DNA of 64,000 nucleotides from JAGVPT01 sp049578505 (GCA_049578505.1 JBAUMC010000039.1:101027-165026), one strand, 5' to 3'; shown: positions 1 to 9,381, numbered from the stretch's first letter. A program made the numbers and translations. The notes: a model not told the origin generated them from the sequence alone.

Positions 1-25
1 CTTAAATGTTGTAAGGAGAACTACC

Positions 26-2278
26 ATGATACGTAAACAAGATGCATTAGATTATCATTCGCAGGGACGAAGAGGAAAAATTGAAGTTGTTTCGACAAAA
101 CCGTGCCAAACGCAAAGAGACTTATCGCTTGCGTACACTCCAGGTGTTGCCGAACCGTGCCGCGAGATCGCAGCCAATCCGGATGACGCGTACCTTTATA
201 CAGCAAAAGGAAATCTGGTCGCTGTCGTATCGAACGGAACCGCTGTCCTAGGACTCGGAGATATTGGCCCGCTGGCGGGAAAACCGGTGATGGAAGGAAA
301 AGGAGTGCTCTTCAAACGATTTGCCGACATTGACGTGTTCGACATTGAATTGAACTCTCACAACCCTGACGATGTTATAAAAGCGGTCCAAATGCTGGAA
401 CCGACGTTCGGAGGAATCAATCTCGAAGACATCAAAGCCCCCGAATGCTTCTACATCGAAGAGGCACTGAAAAAAGTGATGAACATCCCCGTGTTTCATG
501 ATGACCAGCACGGGACCGCGATTATCAGCGGTGCAGCCTTAGTGAATGCACTGGAAGTTGTCGGAAAAAAGATCGACCGGGTGAAAGTTGTATTCAGCGG
601 TGCCGGAGCGGCAGGAATGGCGTGCGCCCGTTTGTATGAAAAACTAGGCGTGCGGCATGAGAACATTCTGTTTGTTGATACAAAAGGAGTCCTCTTCAAA
701 GGTCGGACCGAAGGGATGAACAAATACAAGGATTATTTTGCGGCTGACACCAATGCGCGCACATTTGCTGAAGCGATGAAGGGCGCCGACGTTTTTTGCG
801 GCGTATCAGCCAAAGGAATCGTGACGAAAGAAATGGTGAAGTCGATGGCAGACAATCCCATCGTTTTCGCGATGGCGAACCCCGATCCTGAGATCACCTA
901 TGAGGATGCCGTCAGCGTCCGTGACGACATCATCATGGCAACAGGGCGATCCGATTACCCGAATCAAGTCAATAACGTCCTTGGTTTTCCTTTCATCTTT
1001 CGCGGAGCGCTGGATGTTCGGGCGACTGCGATCAACGATGAAATGAAGATCGCAGCCTCTCACGCGCTGGCGAAACTTGCCAAAGAGGATGTTCCCGATT
1101 CCGTTATCCGCGTGTATGGCGGCAAGCGGATTGAATTTGGCAGGGACTACATCATCCCGAAGCCGTTTGATCCTCGTGTACTCTTGTGGGAGACTGTAGC
1201 AGTTGCACAGGCCGCTATGGAAACGGGTGTGGCGCGCACTCCAATCGCGGACATTGAAGCCTACAAGGACAGCCTTGAAGCGCGTCTGGGTAGAACGCGC
1301 GAGATGATGCGGTTCTACATCCATAAAGCACAAAAAGCCCCGAAGCGCATTGTCTTCCCGGAAGGACAGGAGGATAAAATTCTCCGTGCAGCAAATATCA
1401 TTGTCGAAGAAAAAATTGCAACGCCGATCCTTTTGGGAAGCCGGACAATCATCGGCCAAAAGATCTCAGAACTCGGATTGGACCTGATGGATGTCGAGGT
1501 CATCAATCCGAAAAAGGCGCCAAAATTTGAGGAATATGTTTCCGGCTACTTGGAATTGCGAAAGCGAAAAGGAATCACTCTGTATCTTGCCGAGCGCCAC
1601 ATGAAAAACAACAATGAATTTGGGATGATGATGGTGAGAAATGGGGATGCCGATGGACTTATTTCCGGTCTCACTCAAAATTACCCGGACACTGTCCGCC
1701 CTGCGCTTCAGATTATCGGAACCAAAGAGGGTGTGCGCCGGATCGCAGGCTTGTACATGCTGATTTTTAAAAATCAAACTCTCTTTATCGCCGATGCAAC
1801 AGTCAACATCGATCCGACGGCTGAGGACCTTGCAGAGATCGCCCTTTTGACCGCAGACAGAGTAAAGCGGATCGATGTAGTTCCGCGCGTCGCGATGCTC
1901 TCGTTCAGCAATTTCGGAAGCACACAGCATCCATTGACGGAAAAAGTGCGAAGGGCAACCGAAATCATTAAACAGCGGGACCCGAATCTCATCATTGACG
2001 GTGAGATGATGGCAGATACTGCAATGAGTTCAGAGCTGCTTAACGAACTCTATCCGTTCAGTAATTTAAAAGAGCCGGCAAATATTCTTATTTGCCCCGA
2101 CCTGACATCGGCGAATATCGCATACAAACTTTTATCGCGTGTTGGCGGTGCGTCGGCAATCGGACCGATCTTGCTCGGCATTCGCAAACCGGTTTACCTG
2201 CTTACGCCGGGGGTAGAAGTGAACGACATCGTCAATATCACTGCGATGGCGGTTTTCGCTTCTCAGCACGAAAAATAA
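26..2278 (+). CDS. maeB: NADP-dependent malic enzyme with C-terminal phosphotransacetylase-like domain
   Basis: It decarboxylates malate to pyruvate with reduction of NAD(P), in the cytosol. The 750 residues match the long MaeB form. The malic enzyme part (about 1-425) has the DIGPLAGKPVMEGKG segment, a DDQHGTA motif and a nucleotide-binding FSGAGAAGMACARL near residue 189. The C-terminal part (about 430-750) starts at RIVFPEGQEDKILRAA and carries DGEMMADTAMS, typical of the phosphotransacetylase-like domain, which in this family is regarded as regulatory rather than catalytic. The ATG is preceded by AAGGAGA at 13-19, which fixes the start. It appears to be a single-gene unit; a weak stem-loop follows the stop. 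Confidence 0.96.
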   Translation: MIRKQDALDYHSQGRRGKIEVVSTKPCQTQRDLSLAYTPGVAEPCREIAANPDDAYLYTAKGNLVAVVSNGTAVLGLGDIGPLAGKPVMEGKGVLFKRFADIDVFDIELNSHNPDDVIKAVQMLEPTFGGINLEDIKAPECFYIEEALKKVMNIPVFHDDQHGTAIISGAALVNALEVVGKKIDRVKVVFSGAGAAGMACARLYEKLGVRHENILFVDTKGVLFKGRTEGMNKYKDYFAADTNARTFAEAMKGADVFCGVSAKGIVTKEMVKSMADNPIVFAMANPDPEITYEDAVSVRDDIIMATGRSDYPNQVNNVLGFPFIFRGALDVRATAINDEMKIAASHALAKLAKEDVPDSVIRVYGGKRIEFGRDYIIPKPFDPRVLLWETVAVAQAAMETGVARTPIADIEAYKDSLEARLGRTREMMRFYIHKAQKAPKRIVFPEGQEDKILRAANIIVEEKIATPILLGSRTIIGQKISELGLDLMDVEVINPKKAPKFEEYVSGYLELRKRKGITLYLAERHMKNNNEFGMMMVRNGDADGLISGLTQNYPDTVRPALQIIGTKEGVRRIAGLYMLIFKNQTLFIADATVNIDPTAEDLAEIALLTADRVKRIDVVPRVAMLSFSNFGSTQHPLTEKVRRATEIIKQRDPNLIIDGEMMADTAMSSELLNELYPFSNLKEPANILICPDLTSANIAYKLLSRVGGASAIGPILLGIRKPVYLLTPGVEVNDIVNITAMAVFASQHEK

Positions 2279-2297
2279 GCTGGAAATTGGCTTTTAA

Positions 2298-2321
2298 AAA
2301 ATACGAATGGCGTCGTATTTT
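2298..2321 (+). terminator. possible terminator after maeB
   Basis: A 9-bp perfect stem, AAAATACGA pairing with TCGTATTTT, surrounds a 6-base loop, with A-rich sequence before it. It lies 20 bases after the malic enzyme stop. The stem is A/T rich, so it is a weak candidate. Confidence 0.4.
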
Positions 2322-2452
2322 CTGTCGTAATTTGCCCGCGCCGACCGCAGGTGACGCGGAACTATTCCTTTGTTAAACCTCATAACTCGATACGTGTCAA
2401 ATCAATGCAAGAATTAAACGAAATAGATTATTCTTACTTATAGTGGAGTACA

Positions 2453-3682
2453 ATGAAAAACAGAGTCATCCTTATAATAATTCTTTCAGTGGCAGTTATC
2501 GGTGCTGGGGGATTCTTTTATTTTTCCAGCGGGTCTTCACCCGACACCATGTATCGTACCGAAAAAGTGACGCGGGGGGATATTCAGGTTGTTGTGACGG
2601 CCACAGGGACATTAAGTGCCGATACGACGGTAGAAGTTGGAACGCAGGTTTCCGGTACAATTTCGAAATTATATGTGGACTGGAACACCAAAGTAAAGAA
2701 AGGTCAGGTCATCGCCCTCATCGACCCGACATTTTTGCAGTCTGCGGTTCAGGATGCTCAAGCAAGCCTGGAGAAGGCGAAAGCACAGACCGATGACTCC
2801 AAACGAACCTATCTGCGAGAGAAAGACCTTTTAGCTAAAGGTCTTGCTGCACAGGCGGATTACGATGCCGCGATCACGACATATGAATCGAATGTTGCTG
2901 CCCAAAAATCAGCTCAGTCGCAGCTTGACCGCGCTATTATTAATTTGAAGTACGCAACGATTACAGCGCCGATCGACGGCGTAGTCATTTCACGCGCCGT
3001 CGACATCGGGCAAACGGTTGCTGCGAGTTTTTCCACTCCGACTCTTTTCACCATCGCCAACGACCTCACCAAAATGCAGGTGCAGGCAGCGGTGGATGAA
3101 GCGGATATCGGCAGGGTGCAGAATGGAGAAGAGGTGCTCTTTACCGTTGACGCGTATCCCGAACAGACATTTCACGGTACGGTAACACAAATTCGGCTCG
3201 CGCCGGTAACGGTCCAGAACGTCATCACGTATACCGTGATCATCGATGTCCCGAACCCTGAACTGAAGCTCATGCCGGGCATGACAGCAACAATAACCAT
3301 TCTTGTGACAAAAAAAGAAAACGTTCTGAAAATTCCTACCATTGCTTTCCGTTTTCAACCTCTGCCCGATCAAATCGAAGTGCGAAAAGATTCAACGGGC
3401 GCTCCTGAAGATTCGGCCAAAGCGGCGCAGCGGAGGGCTCAATACGCCCAAATGCAGGGAGGCGGAGTGGCGGGACAAGCCTCACATCCGCCGACACGCC
3501 TCTGGGTTGTCGGTAAGGATAAGAAACTGACGCCTATTTATATTCGCACCGGCATTGCGGACGGAACATTCACAGAAATAGTTCATGGCAAAGTGGATGA
3601 GGGACAGGAAGTCGTTGTCGGTGTCATGTCGCAACGACCTACCACCGCCGCACCCCCGTTTGGCGGAGGACGGAGGTTCTAA
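2453..3682 (+). CDS. MacA/HlyD-type periplasmic adaptor subunit of an ABC efflux system
   Basis: This is the membrane-fusion adaptor that would link the inner-membrane MacB-like transporter to an outer-membrane channel. It has an N-terminal membrane anchor (about residues 5-24), a lipoyl/barrel-sandwich half VEVGTQVSGTISKLYVDWN, a coiled-coil hairpin about 95-165, the second lipoyl half TITAPIDGVVISRAVDIG and a beta-barrel region. The C-terminal 75 residues are variable and Gly/Gln-rich, ending GGGRRF. The stop is one base before the ATG of the ATPase gene, so the three genes form one unit. No outer-membrane TolC partner lies in the window. Substrate unknown. Confidence 0.92.
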   Translation: MKNRVILIIILSVAVIGAGGFFYFSSGSSPDTMYRTEKVTRGDIQVVVTATGTLSADTTVEVGTQVSGTISKLYVDWNTKVKKGQVIALIDPTFLQSAVQDAQASLEKAKAQTDDSKRTYLREKDLLAKGLAAQADYDAAITTYESNVAAQKSAQSQLDRAIINLKYATITAPIDGVVISRAVDIGQTVAASFSTPTLFTIANDLTKMQVQAAVDEADIGRVQNGEEVLFTVDAYPEQTFHGTVTQIRLAPVTVQNVITYTVIIDVPNPELKLMPGMTATITILVTKKENVLKIPTIAFRFQPLPDQIEVRKDSTGAPEDSAKAAQRRAQYAQMQGGGVAGQASHPPTRLWVVGKDKKLTPIYIRTGIADGTFTEIVHGKVDEGQEVVVGVMSQRPTTAAPPFGGGRRF

Positions 3683-3683
3683 T

Positions 3684-4451
3684 ATGTCGGAAAACAGTTC
3701 GCTTATCCATGTAAGCCACATCGTTAAAACGTACGAGATGGGCGATGTTGAAGTCCATGCATTGCGGGGTGTCTCGCTCGATGTCGATCGCGGTGAATTC
3801 GTGGCGATCATGGGAGCTTCGGGTTCCGGAAAATCGACGTTCATGAATATCATGGGCTGCCTCGATGTTCCGACGAAAGGAGAATACCTTCTCGACAATG
3901 TAAATGTCGGCAAACTCAGCAGGGATAGCCTCGCACGCATCCGTAATGAAAAAATAGGATTTGTGTTTCAAGGATTTAACCTTCTCTCGCGCACTTCGGC
4001 GCTGGAGAACGTCGAGCTCCCGATGTTCTATCGCTCGTTATCGAATAAAGCCCGGCGGGACAAAGCGATGGAATCGTTGCGCATCGTCGGCCTTGAAGAC
4101 CGATGGCAGCATATGCCAAACCAGCTTTCCGGCGGACAGCAGCAGCGTGTCGCTATTGCGCGGGCGCTCGTGAACGATCCGTCAATCATCCTTGCTGATG
4201 AGCCTACAGGCAACCTCGACAGCAGGACAAGCGTTGAAGTGATGGAAATATTCCAACACTTGAACGAAAAAGGAATTACTATCATGCTCGTAACGCATGA
4301 GTTGGACATCGCCGAGTTTGCTAAAAGGAATGTTGTGTTCAAAGATGGAAAAGTCAAAAAGGATTTTTCAGTGACCACCCGCAGGATAGCGATGGACCAG
4401 TTGAAAGCGATGCCCGCTGTCGTCGATGAAGAGGAGGAGGTGGCGGCTTGA
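3684..4451 (+). CDS. MacB-type ABC transporter ATP-binding protein
   Basis: Cytoplasmic ATPase of 255 residues of the LolD/MacB class. Walker A is GASGSGKST, the Q-loop is FVFQGFNLL, the signature is LSGGQQQRVAIARAL and Walker B is ILADEPTGNLDS, followed by the switch histidine in LVTHE. An in-frame ATG exists further upstream (3585) inside the adaptor gene. The start at 3684 is preferred because it falls right after the adaptor stop, with GGAGG upstream, and begins at the conserved MSENSSLIHVSHIVKTYEMG. ATPase and permease are separate polypeptides here, unlike E. coli MacB where they are fused. Confidence 0.94.
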   Translation: MSENSSLIHVSHIVKTYEMGDVEVHALRGVSLDVDRGEFVAIMGASGSGKSTFMNIMGCLDVPTKGEYLLDNVNVGKLSRDSLARIRNEKIGFVFQGFNLLSRTSALENVELPMFYRSLSNKARRDKAMESLRIVGLEDRWQHMPNQLSGGQQQRVAIARALVNDPSIILADEPTGNLDSRTSVEVMEIFQHLNEKGITIMLVTHELDIAEFAKRNVVFKDGKVKKDFSVTTRRIAMDQLKAMPAVVDEEEEVAA

Positions 4452-5665
4452 ACTTCTTGAATATTATGAAGGTGTCGACACGATCGCTTGGACGAAACAA
4501 GCTGCGCTCGTTCCTTACAATGCTCGGGATCATTATCGGTGTTGGAGCCGTGATTGCCATGATGGCAGTGGGAACAGGGGCGCAAGTCAGCATACAACAG
4601 CAAATTGCATCGCTCGGAACGAACGTGATTTTGATTTTCCCGGGATCCATAAATCAAGGCGGCGTGCGGTCCGGCACCGGCTCCGTTACGACGTTGAACG
4701 CTGAAGATCTTGCAGCGATTCAAACTCAATGCCCCTCTGTAGCGATGGTCTCCCCTGTGATTATGACGTCGGGGCAATTGGTTTTCGGAGAACAGAATTG
4801 GGGTACACGTATCACCGGGTCCAACCCGGAATATCTCGATATCAGGAGCTGGCCTCTTTCAAGCGGAGCTTCGTTCACGGATGCCGATGTCCGCAGCGCG
4901 ACTAAGGTCTGTATCCTTGGCCAGACCGTTGTCGACAACCTTTTTAAAGGGTCGAATGCCGTCGGCGCAGTCATTCGAATTAAAAAAATGCCCTTTAAAG
5001 TCGTCGGTGTCCTTTCGGCGAAAGGGCAGTCAGCCCAAGGACAAGACCAGGACGATATCGTCATCGCCCCGTATTCGACGGTTCAAAAGAAAATGATGGG
5101 GGTAACGTATCTTGGGATGATGATGGTTTCTGCGGTAAGCGAGAAATCAATGGCAGATGCACAGAATGAAATAACTGACCTGTTGCGCGTGCGTCATAAG
5201 ATCCAACCATGGGAGGATAACGATTTTACAATTCGAAACCAGACTGAAATTGCAAACGCCGCGTCGGCGACGACAAAAGTACTCACGGTCCTGCTCGCGT
5301 CGATTGCATCCATATCGCTCCTCGTCGGCGGAATCGGAATCATGAATATCATGCTCGTTTCGGTGACAGAACGGACGCGTGAAATCGGCATCCGTATGTC
5401 GATCGGCGCCCGCGGCAGAGATATTCTGCTGCAATTTCTCGTTGAGGCGGTAGTGTTGAGCATGGCGGGCGGATTGATTGGCGTCATTATGGGGGTTGGG
5501 TCTTCTGATTTGATTTCTAAACTTGCCGGTTGGCCGACGGTGGTTGCCGCGTCGTCGGTTGGGCTTGCGTTTCTATTTGCAGCCGCAGTAGGGATCTTTT
5601 TTGGATTTTACCCCGCGCGAAAGGCGGCGATGCTTAACCCGATTGATGCCTTGCGGTACGAATAG
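4448..5665 (+). CDS. MacB-type ABC transporter permease
   Basis: A 405-residue permease with one N-terminal transmembrane helix (LRSFLTMLGIIIGVGAVIAM), a periplasmic MacB_PCD domain (about 50-275) and three C-terminal helices (FtsX-like domain) including the SVTERTREIGIRMSIGA motif typical of MacB. The start is a TTG sharing the four bases TTGA with the ATPase stop, and a GAGGAGGTGG ribosome-binding stretch lies directly upstream. An alternative ATG at 4466 would lose only six residues. With the two genes before it, it makes a complete adaptor-ATPase-permease export unit; export of peptides, lipids or macrolide-like compounds cannot be separated from sequence. Confidence 0.92.
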   Translation: MNFLNIMKVSTRSLGRNKLRSFLTMLGIIIGVGAVIAMMAVGTGAQVSIQQQIASLGTNVILIFPGSINQGGVRSGTGSVTTLNAEDLAAIQTQCPSVAMVSPVIMTSGQLVFGEQNWGTRITGSNPEYLDIRSWPLSSGASFTDADVRSATKVCILGQTVVDNLFKGSNAVGAVIRIKKMPFKVVGVLSAKGQSAQGQDQDDIVIAPYSTVQKKMMGVTYLGMMMVSAVSEKSMADAQNEITDLLRVRHKIQPWEDNDFTIRNQTEIANAASATTKVLTVLLASIASISLLVGGIGIMNIMLVSVTERTREIGIRMSIGARGRDILLQFLVEAVVLSMAGGLIGVIMGVGSSDLISKLAGWPTVVAASSVGLAFLFAAAVGIFFGFYPARKAAMLNPIDALRYE

Positions 5666-6017
5666 GGGTGAGCTGCTTTGGACTTTTGAAGCGCTAGATT
5701 TTACCTTTCTCGCATTAAATGTCGGGAACCTATTCTTGAAAATCGCAAATGTCGAAACATGTAGCCGAATTCACCGAAAAGGCGTCCGACGTCTTCGCAA
5801 TTTCTATGCAACTGTGCGTTGGTACTGGTATACTTTGAAAGTCAATGTCATTCCGGCGAAAGCCGGAATCCATGCAATTAAACCTGGATGTCCCCCTTAG
5901 GGGGACATGACAAATCTTTTTTATTCAGAATGCTCAAAGTGTAGCACTACCTGTGCGTTATGTCTCTTGACAACGATCAGAAAAAGTTTACATTGTGCGT
6001 GAACTCGATGCAATCCT
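5666..6017. other. 352-base gap without a recognisable gene
   Basis: Only short out-of-context reading frames occur here. The one structured stretch is the palindromic repeat at 5847-5911. The first 170 bases hold nothing recognised. Confidence 0.6.
5847..5911. repeat. palindromic intergenic element, copy A
   Basis: The 65-base element begins GTCAT and ends ATGAC. It contains two hairpins, TTCCGGC-GAAA-GCCGGAA and GTCCCCC-TTA-GGGGGAC, separated by GGAATCCA and TGGATG half-sites. A second longer copy lies at 37214-37310 with the same ends and the same GGAATCCA/TGGATG half-sites. It resembles the widespread REP-like repeats with GTCATTCC...GGAATCCA found between genes in many Gram-negative bacteria. 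Confidence 0.75.
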
Positions 6018-6347
6018 ATGCTTATGCCTCCTCCTAATATAAATACTCCCAACCAGAACGAGCTGCTCCGTGCGTACATCTTGGAACGCGATCACCTCCG
6101 TTGCCAATGGCCCGGCTGCGGTGTTGCAGTCTCTCCGGAAGTGCTGTTTGTTGTTGAGAACGGAAAGAATCAAGAAAACGGGGAACGGTATCAAAACGGT
6201 GTAACGTTGTGCCGGAAACATTTGGATACGGTGATGATGCACGAAAAAACGTTTGCACCCCTCATTTATGACCTGATCCAATTGGTAGAGTTTGAAAACG
6301 AACTTACACTTACTGAGAAAACTGTCAAAGGCATACTTGGAGAATAG
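6018..6347 (+). CDS. small HNH-like putative zinc-binding protein
   Basis: A 109-residue protein with the pattern CQWPGCG near residue 30 and CRKH near residue 67, spaced like the metal-binding knuckles of HNH endonuclease-like domains (L-R-x-Y-x-x-x-R-D-x-x-x-C-x-x-x-G-C). The middle His/Asn catalytic positions of a true HNH nuclease are not obvious; VVENGKNQENGERYQNG replaces them, so activity is doubtful. Two adjacent ATGs (6018 and 6024) are possible starts; neither has a clear ribosome-binding site. It stands alone before the metF unit. Function not recognised beyond the fold guess. Confidence 0.65.
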   Translation: MLMPPPNINTPNQNELLRAYILERDHLRCQWPGCGVAVSPEVLFVVENGKNQENGERYQNGVTLCRKHLDTVMMHEKTFAPLIYDLIQLVEFENELTLTEKTVKGILGE

Positions 6348-6446
6348 CGAACGATTTTGTAGCTGCTTGTAGTGCATGAAAAGCGTTTACGACTGAGTAT
6401 TCATTGAGTGGGTTTCTTGAAAAAGATTATCTTATTGAGTATTATG

Positions 6447-6475
6447 ATCCTGTCCCTCATGACAGGATTTTTTTT
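6447..6475 (+). terminator. Rho-independent terminator
   Basis: An 8-bp stem ATCCTGTC/GACAGGAT with loop CCTCAT is followed by a run of eight Ts. It ends the upstream small gene and lies just before the metF ribosome-binding site (AAGGAG at 6487-6492). Confidence 0.8.
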
Positions 6476-6498
6476 CTCTATAACTTAAGGAGCATCGG

Positions 6499-7416
6499 AT
6501 GCATATATCGAAGGTGTTGGAGGAAAACCACCCATCGTTGAGCTTTGAGTTCTTCCCCCCGAAGAACGAAGATGCATCAAAGATTCTTTTTTCCTCTATT
6601 AAGGACCTTACCCCTTTGAAACCGTCGTACGTGAGCGTGACGTACGGTGCGGGGGGATCAACCCGCTTGCTGACTCACGACCTTGTGTTAAAACTCCGGC
6701 AGGAGACCAACCTCACGATAGTTTCACATCTTACTTGCGTCGGTTCCACAAGAACAGAACTCTTGCAAATTCTCACGAAATACCAAGCAAGCGGCATTGA
6801 AAACGTGATGGCATTGCGGGGCGATCCGCCGATGGGAGAAAAAACGTTTGTTCCGGCCAAGGATGGATTTTCACATGCCGGAGAACTGGTTGGCTTCATC
6901 AAAAAACATTTTCCCTCATTGGGGATCGGAGTTGCCGGATTTCCAGAAGGGCACCCTGATACTCGGAACAGGCTGAAGGAGATGGAATACCTAAAACTAA
7001 AAGTGGATGAAGGGGCCGATTACGTTTGCACCCAGCTTTTTTTCGACAATGATGATTTTTATGATTTCTGCGAACGGGCTCAACTCGCCGGCATCCGGGT
7101 TCCGATCATTGCAGGGATTATGCCGGTGACTTCGCGCAAAGGGCTTGCGCACATGGCTGACCTCGCTCTGGGGGTTCATTTCCCGGCCAAACTCCTAAGA
7201 GCGCTTTCTCGGGCAGAGGATGACGCGTATGTTGAAAAAGTCGGAACACACTGGGCAACTGAACAAGTGCGCGATCTCATAGACCATAACGTGCGCGGCG
7301 TTCATTTCTACACGCTCAATAAATCCAAAGCGACCATGACGATTTACGAGACGCTGGGCGTGAGAAACTCCGAAAGCTTTAAAACTCAGATCACAAATTT
7401 AAGCGCGTTTAAATAA
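6499..7416 (+). CDS. metF: 5,10-methylenetetrahydrofolate reductase
   Basis: It reduces methylene-THF to methyl-THF with FAD, feeding methionine synthesis. At 305 residues it is the bacterial single-domain length. Family motifs are LSFEFFPPKNEDA (catalytic Glu region), SVTYGAGGSTR, MALRGDPP for folate/FAD contact, and QLFFDNDDFYDF. An AAGGAG box sits 7 bases before the ATG. It starts a co-directional run with the aldolase, ddl and the DUF4440 gene. No SAM-type riboswitch was recognised in the 150 bases upstream; a terminator of the preceding gene occupies part of that space. Confidence 0.96.
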   Translation: MHISKVLEENHPSLSFEFFPPKNEDASKILFSSIKDLTPLKPSYVSVTYGAGGSTRLLTHDLVLKLRQETNLTIVSHLTCVGSTRTELLQILTKYQASGIENVMALRGDPPMGEKTFVPAKDGFSHAGELVGFIKKHFPSLGIGVAGFPEGHPDTRNRLKEMEYLKLKVDEGADYVCTQLFFDNDDFYDFCERAQLAGIRVPIIAGIMPVTSRKGLAHMADLALGVHFPAKLLRALSRAEDDAYVEKVGTHWATEQVRDLIDHNVRGVHFYTLNKSKATMTIYETLGVRNSESFKTQITNLSAFK

Positions 7417-7464
7417 TTTATAAAACCCCGCCTTATTACAAAGAGGGGGAAATTACGGCACCAC

Positions 7465-8235
7465 ATGGCAACCAACGCTGATTCTGAGCGCATCGCGGAA
7501 GTATTGATCGAAGTTTGCCGCCGCATCGAAACGAAAGGGTTTGTAGCCGCCACCGATGGAAACGTGAGCGCCCGGCTCCCGAACGGAAATATTCTAGTGA
7601 CCCCTGCATCAATCAATAAAGGATTTATCGTTGCAGGGGATCTTGTGGAGATTTCTCCGGCTGGGCTGAAGGTTAGCGGCAAAGGAAAGCCGACCTCCGA
7701 ATTGGATATGCATCTCTGCATTTATGCGCATCGTCCCGATGTGAACGCGGTCGTGCACTGTCATCCGATTTATGCGACGGCATTTGCCACCGCTCGGATT
7801 CCTCTATCAGAGTCTCTTTTTCCCGAGGTCATCGTGGGGCTCGGCTCCATTCCGCTGGCCCCGTACGCCACCCCGTCCACAAAAGAAGTGGGGGAGTCAA
7901 TTGCCCCTTTTTTACAAAGCACCGATGCTATTCTGCTTTCCAATCACGGTGCCGTGACGTATGGAAGTGATTTATGGGATGCGTACTTCAAGATGGAAAA
8001 AGTCGAACAGGTAGCGCATATCCAATATGCAGCTCGAATGTTGGGAGGAGAAAAGGCTTTAACTACCGACGAAGTCGCAAAATTGCTGGCAATTTCCGTG
8101 CCCCATTACGGAAAAAATTTTTCAGAAAAGCATGCGCATGAAGCACATTTCACAGATCAGGAAATTAACATTACGGAAGAAGAATTTCGAACTATCGTGG
8201 AAGAGGTAAAGAAACGATTGAATCAACCAGCATAA
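7465..8235 (+). CDS. class II aldolase/adducin family protein (fuculose-phosphate aldolase-like)
   Basis: This 256-residue member of the zinc-dependent class II aldolase family would cleave a sugar phosphate to dihydroxyacetone phosphate and an aldehyde. It has the acid of SELDMH, the metal-binding pair in VVHCHPIYA and the third His in SNHGAVTYG, so the metal site is intact. There is no sugar kinase or isomerase nearby, so the substrate (fuculose-1-P, ribulose-P or methylthioribulose-P) is open. The roughly 30-residue C-terminal extension after the core is not recognised. It is spaced 48 bases after metF and 18 before ddl. Confidence 0.85.
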   Translation: MATNADSERIAEVLIEVCRRIETKGFVAATDGNVSARLPNGNILVTPASINKGFIVAGDLVEISPAGLKVSGKGKPTSELDMHLCIYAHRPDVNAVVHCHPIYATAFATARIPLSESLFPEVIVGLGSIPLAPYATPSTKEVGESIAPFLQSTDAILLSNHGAVTYGSDLWDAYFKMEKVEQVAHIQYAARMLGGEKALTTDEVAKLLAISVPHYGKNFSEKHAHEAHFTDQEINITEEEFRTIVEEVKKRLNQPA

Positions 8236-8253
8236 TTAGAAATCATACGAAAC

Positions 8254-9381
8254 ATGAAAAATAAGATTCGGGTCGGCGTGCTTTTCGGCGGACGATCGGC
8301 GGAACATGAGGTTTCGCTTGTCTCCGCATCGTCGATTATCGACGCGCTTGACCGAGAAAAATATGACGTCTTCCCGATCGGAATCTCGCCGGAAGGAAGG
8401 TGGTTGAGTTCGCGGGATGCGATAAAATTATTAAAGGATAAATCTCCTGTTGAGAGCCTTCCCGAACATCTTATTTTGCCCGATCCGAGCAAACAAGGGT
8501 TGGTGAAAATTAATACCTCCGGTGAGAGTGAGATTCAAACCATCGACGTCGTTTTCCCCGTTTTGCACGGGACATTCGGAGAAGACGGGACGGTTCAAGG
8601 CCTTCTCGAGCTCGCCGACGTACCGTACGTCGGAGCCGGGGTGCTTGGTTCGGCTGTCGGAATGGATAAAATGATTCAAAAGCAAGTACTCGAAGCTGCA
8701 AAAATTCGCGTCGCTCAGGGGTTCTCTTTTTTAATTTCGGAGTTTGAAGAGGATCAGAAAAAAGTAATGCTCAGGGTCGAAGAAGAGCTTCAGTATCCGT
8801 GCTTCGTGAAGCCGTCGAACACCGGTTCCAGCATCGGCATCAGCAAGGCGCACGATCGACAAGAATTTATCGATGCAGTCGTCCTCGCCGGCCACTACGG
8901 CAGAAAAATTATCGTCGAAAAGTCGATAGAGAAAGCGCGTGAAATTGAGTGTGGTGTCATTGGCAACGATAAGCCGGAGGCCTCGGTACTCGGAGAAATA
9001 ATTCCCTCGAATGAATTCTACGACTACGACGCCAAGTACGTCGATGGAAAATCGACCTCAATTATTCCTGCGGACATTCCGAAATGGGCAACGAGAAAAA
9101 TTCAATACATCGCTTGCAAAGCGTTCAAAGTGCTTGATTGCTCCGGCATGGCGCGCGTCGATTTTCTTGTACAGGGGAACGGCACCAAAATCTTTCTGAA
9201 CGAAATCAACACGATACCCGGGTTTACTTCCATCAGCATGTTCCCAAAGCTCTGGGAAGCTTCGGGCCTTTCCTACCCCGACCTTCTCGACAAATTAATT
9301 CAATTGGCGATTGAGCGCCATCGGGCAAAATCAACGCTAAAGAGAACCTACCAACCCAAGAATGAGTGGTACAAGGGATGA
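8254..9381 (+). CDS. ddl: D-alanine--D-alanine ligase
   Basis: ATP-grasp enzyme making the D-Ala-D-Ala dipeptide for peptidoglycan. The 375 residues include GVLFGGRSAEHEVSL at the start, HGTFGEDGTVQGLLE, the glycine-rich loop FVKPSNTGSSIGISK and the metal/substrate segment FLNEINTIPGFTSISMFPKL. This is the normal length for the VanA/Ddl family. The following secreted-protein gene starts 13 bases downstream, suggesting co-transcription. Confidence 0.96.
   Translation: MKNKIRVGVLFGGRSAEHEVSLVSASSIIDALDREKYDVFPIGISPEGRWLSSRDAIKLLKDKSPVESLPEHLILPDPSKQGLVKINTSGESEIQTIDVVFPVLHGTFGEDGTVQGLLELADVPYVGAGVLGSAVGMDKMIQKQVLEAAKIRVAQGFSFLISEFEEDQKKVMLRVEEELQYPCFVKPSNTGSSIGISKAHDRQEFIDAVVLAGHYGRKIIVEKSIEKAREIECGVIGNDKPEASVLGEIIPSNEFYDYDAKYVDGKSTSIIPADIPKWATRKIQYIACKAFKVLDCSGMARVDFLVQGNGTKIFLNEINTIPGFTSISMFPKLWEASGLSYPDLLDKLIQLAIERHRAKSTLKRTYQPKNEWYKG

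Noticed and set aside
806..1459. 217-residue minus-strand frame inside maeB
   Set aside because: Antisense shadow of conserved malic enzyme codons; no family resemblance.
5601..5900. 99-residue plus-strand frame across the MacB stop and repeat copy A
   Set aside because: It overlaps the conserved MacB C-terminus and then runs through the palindromic element; no independent signal.
6348..6498. SAM-type riboswitch upstream of metF
   Set aside because: No P1-P4 helix pattern or conserved core recognised; a plain terminator hairpin occupies the space.
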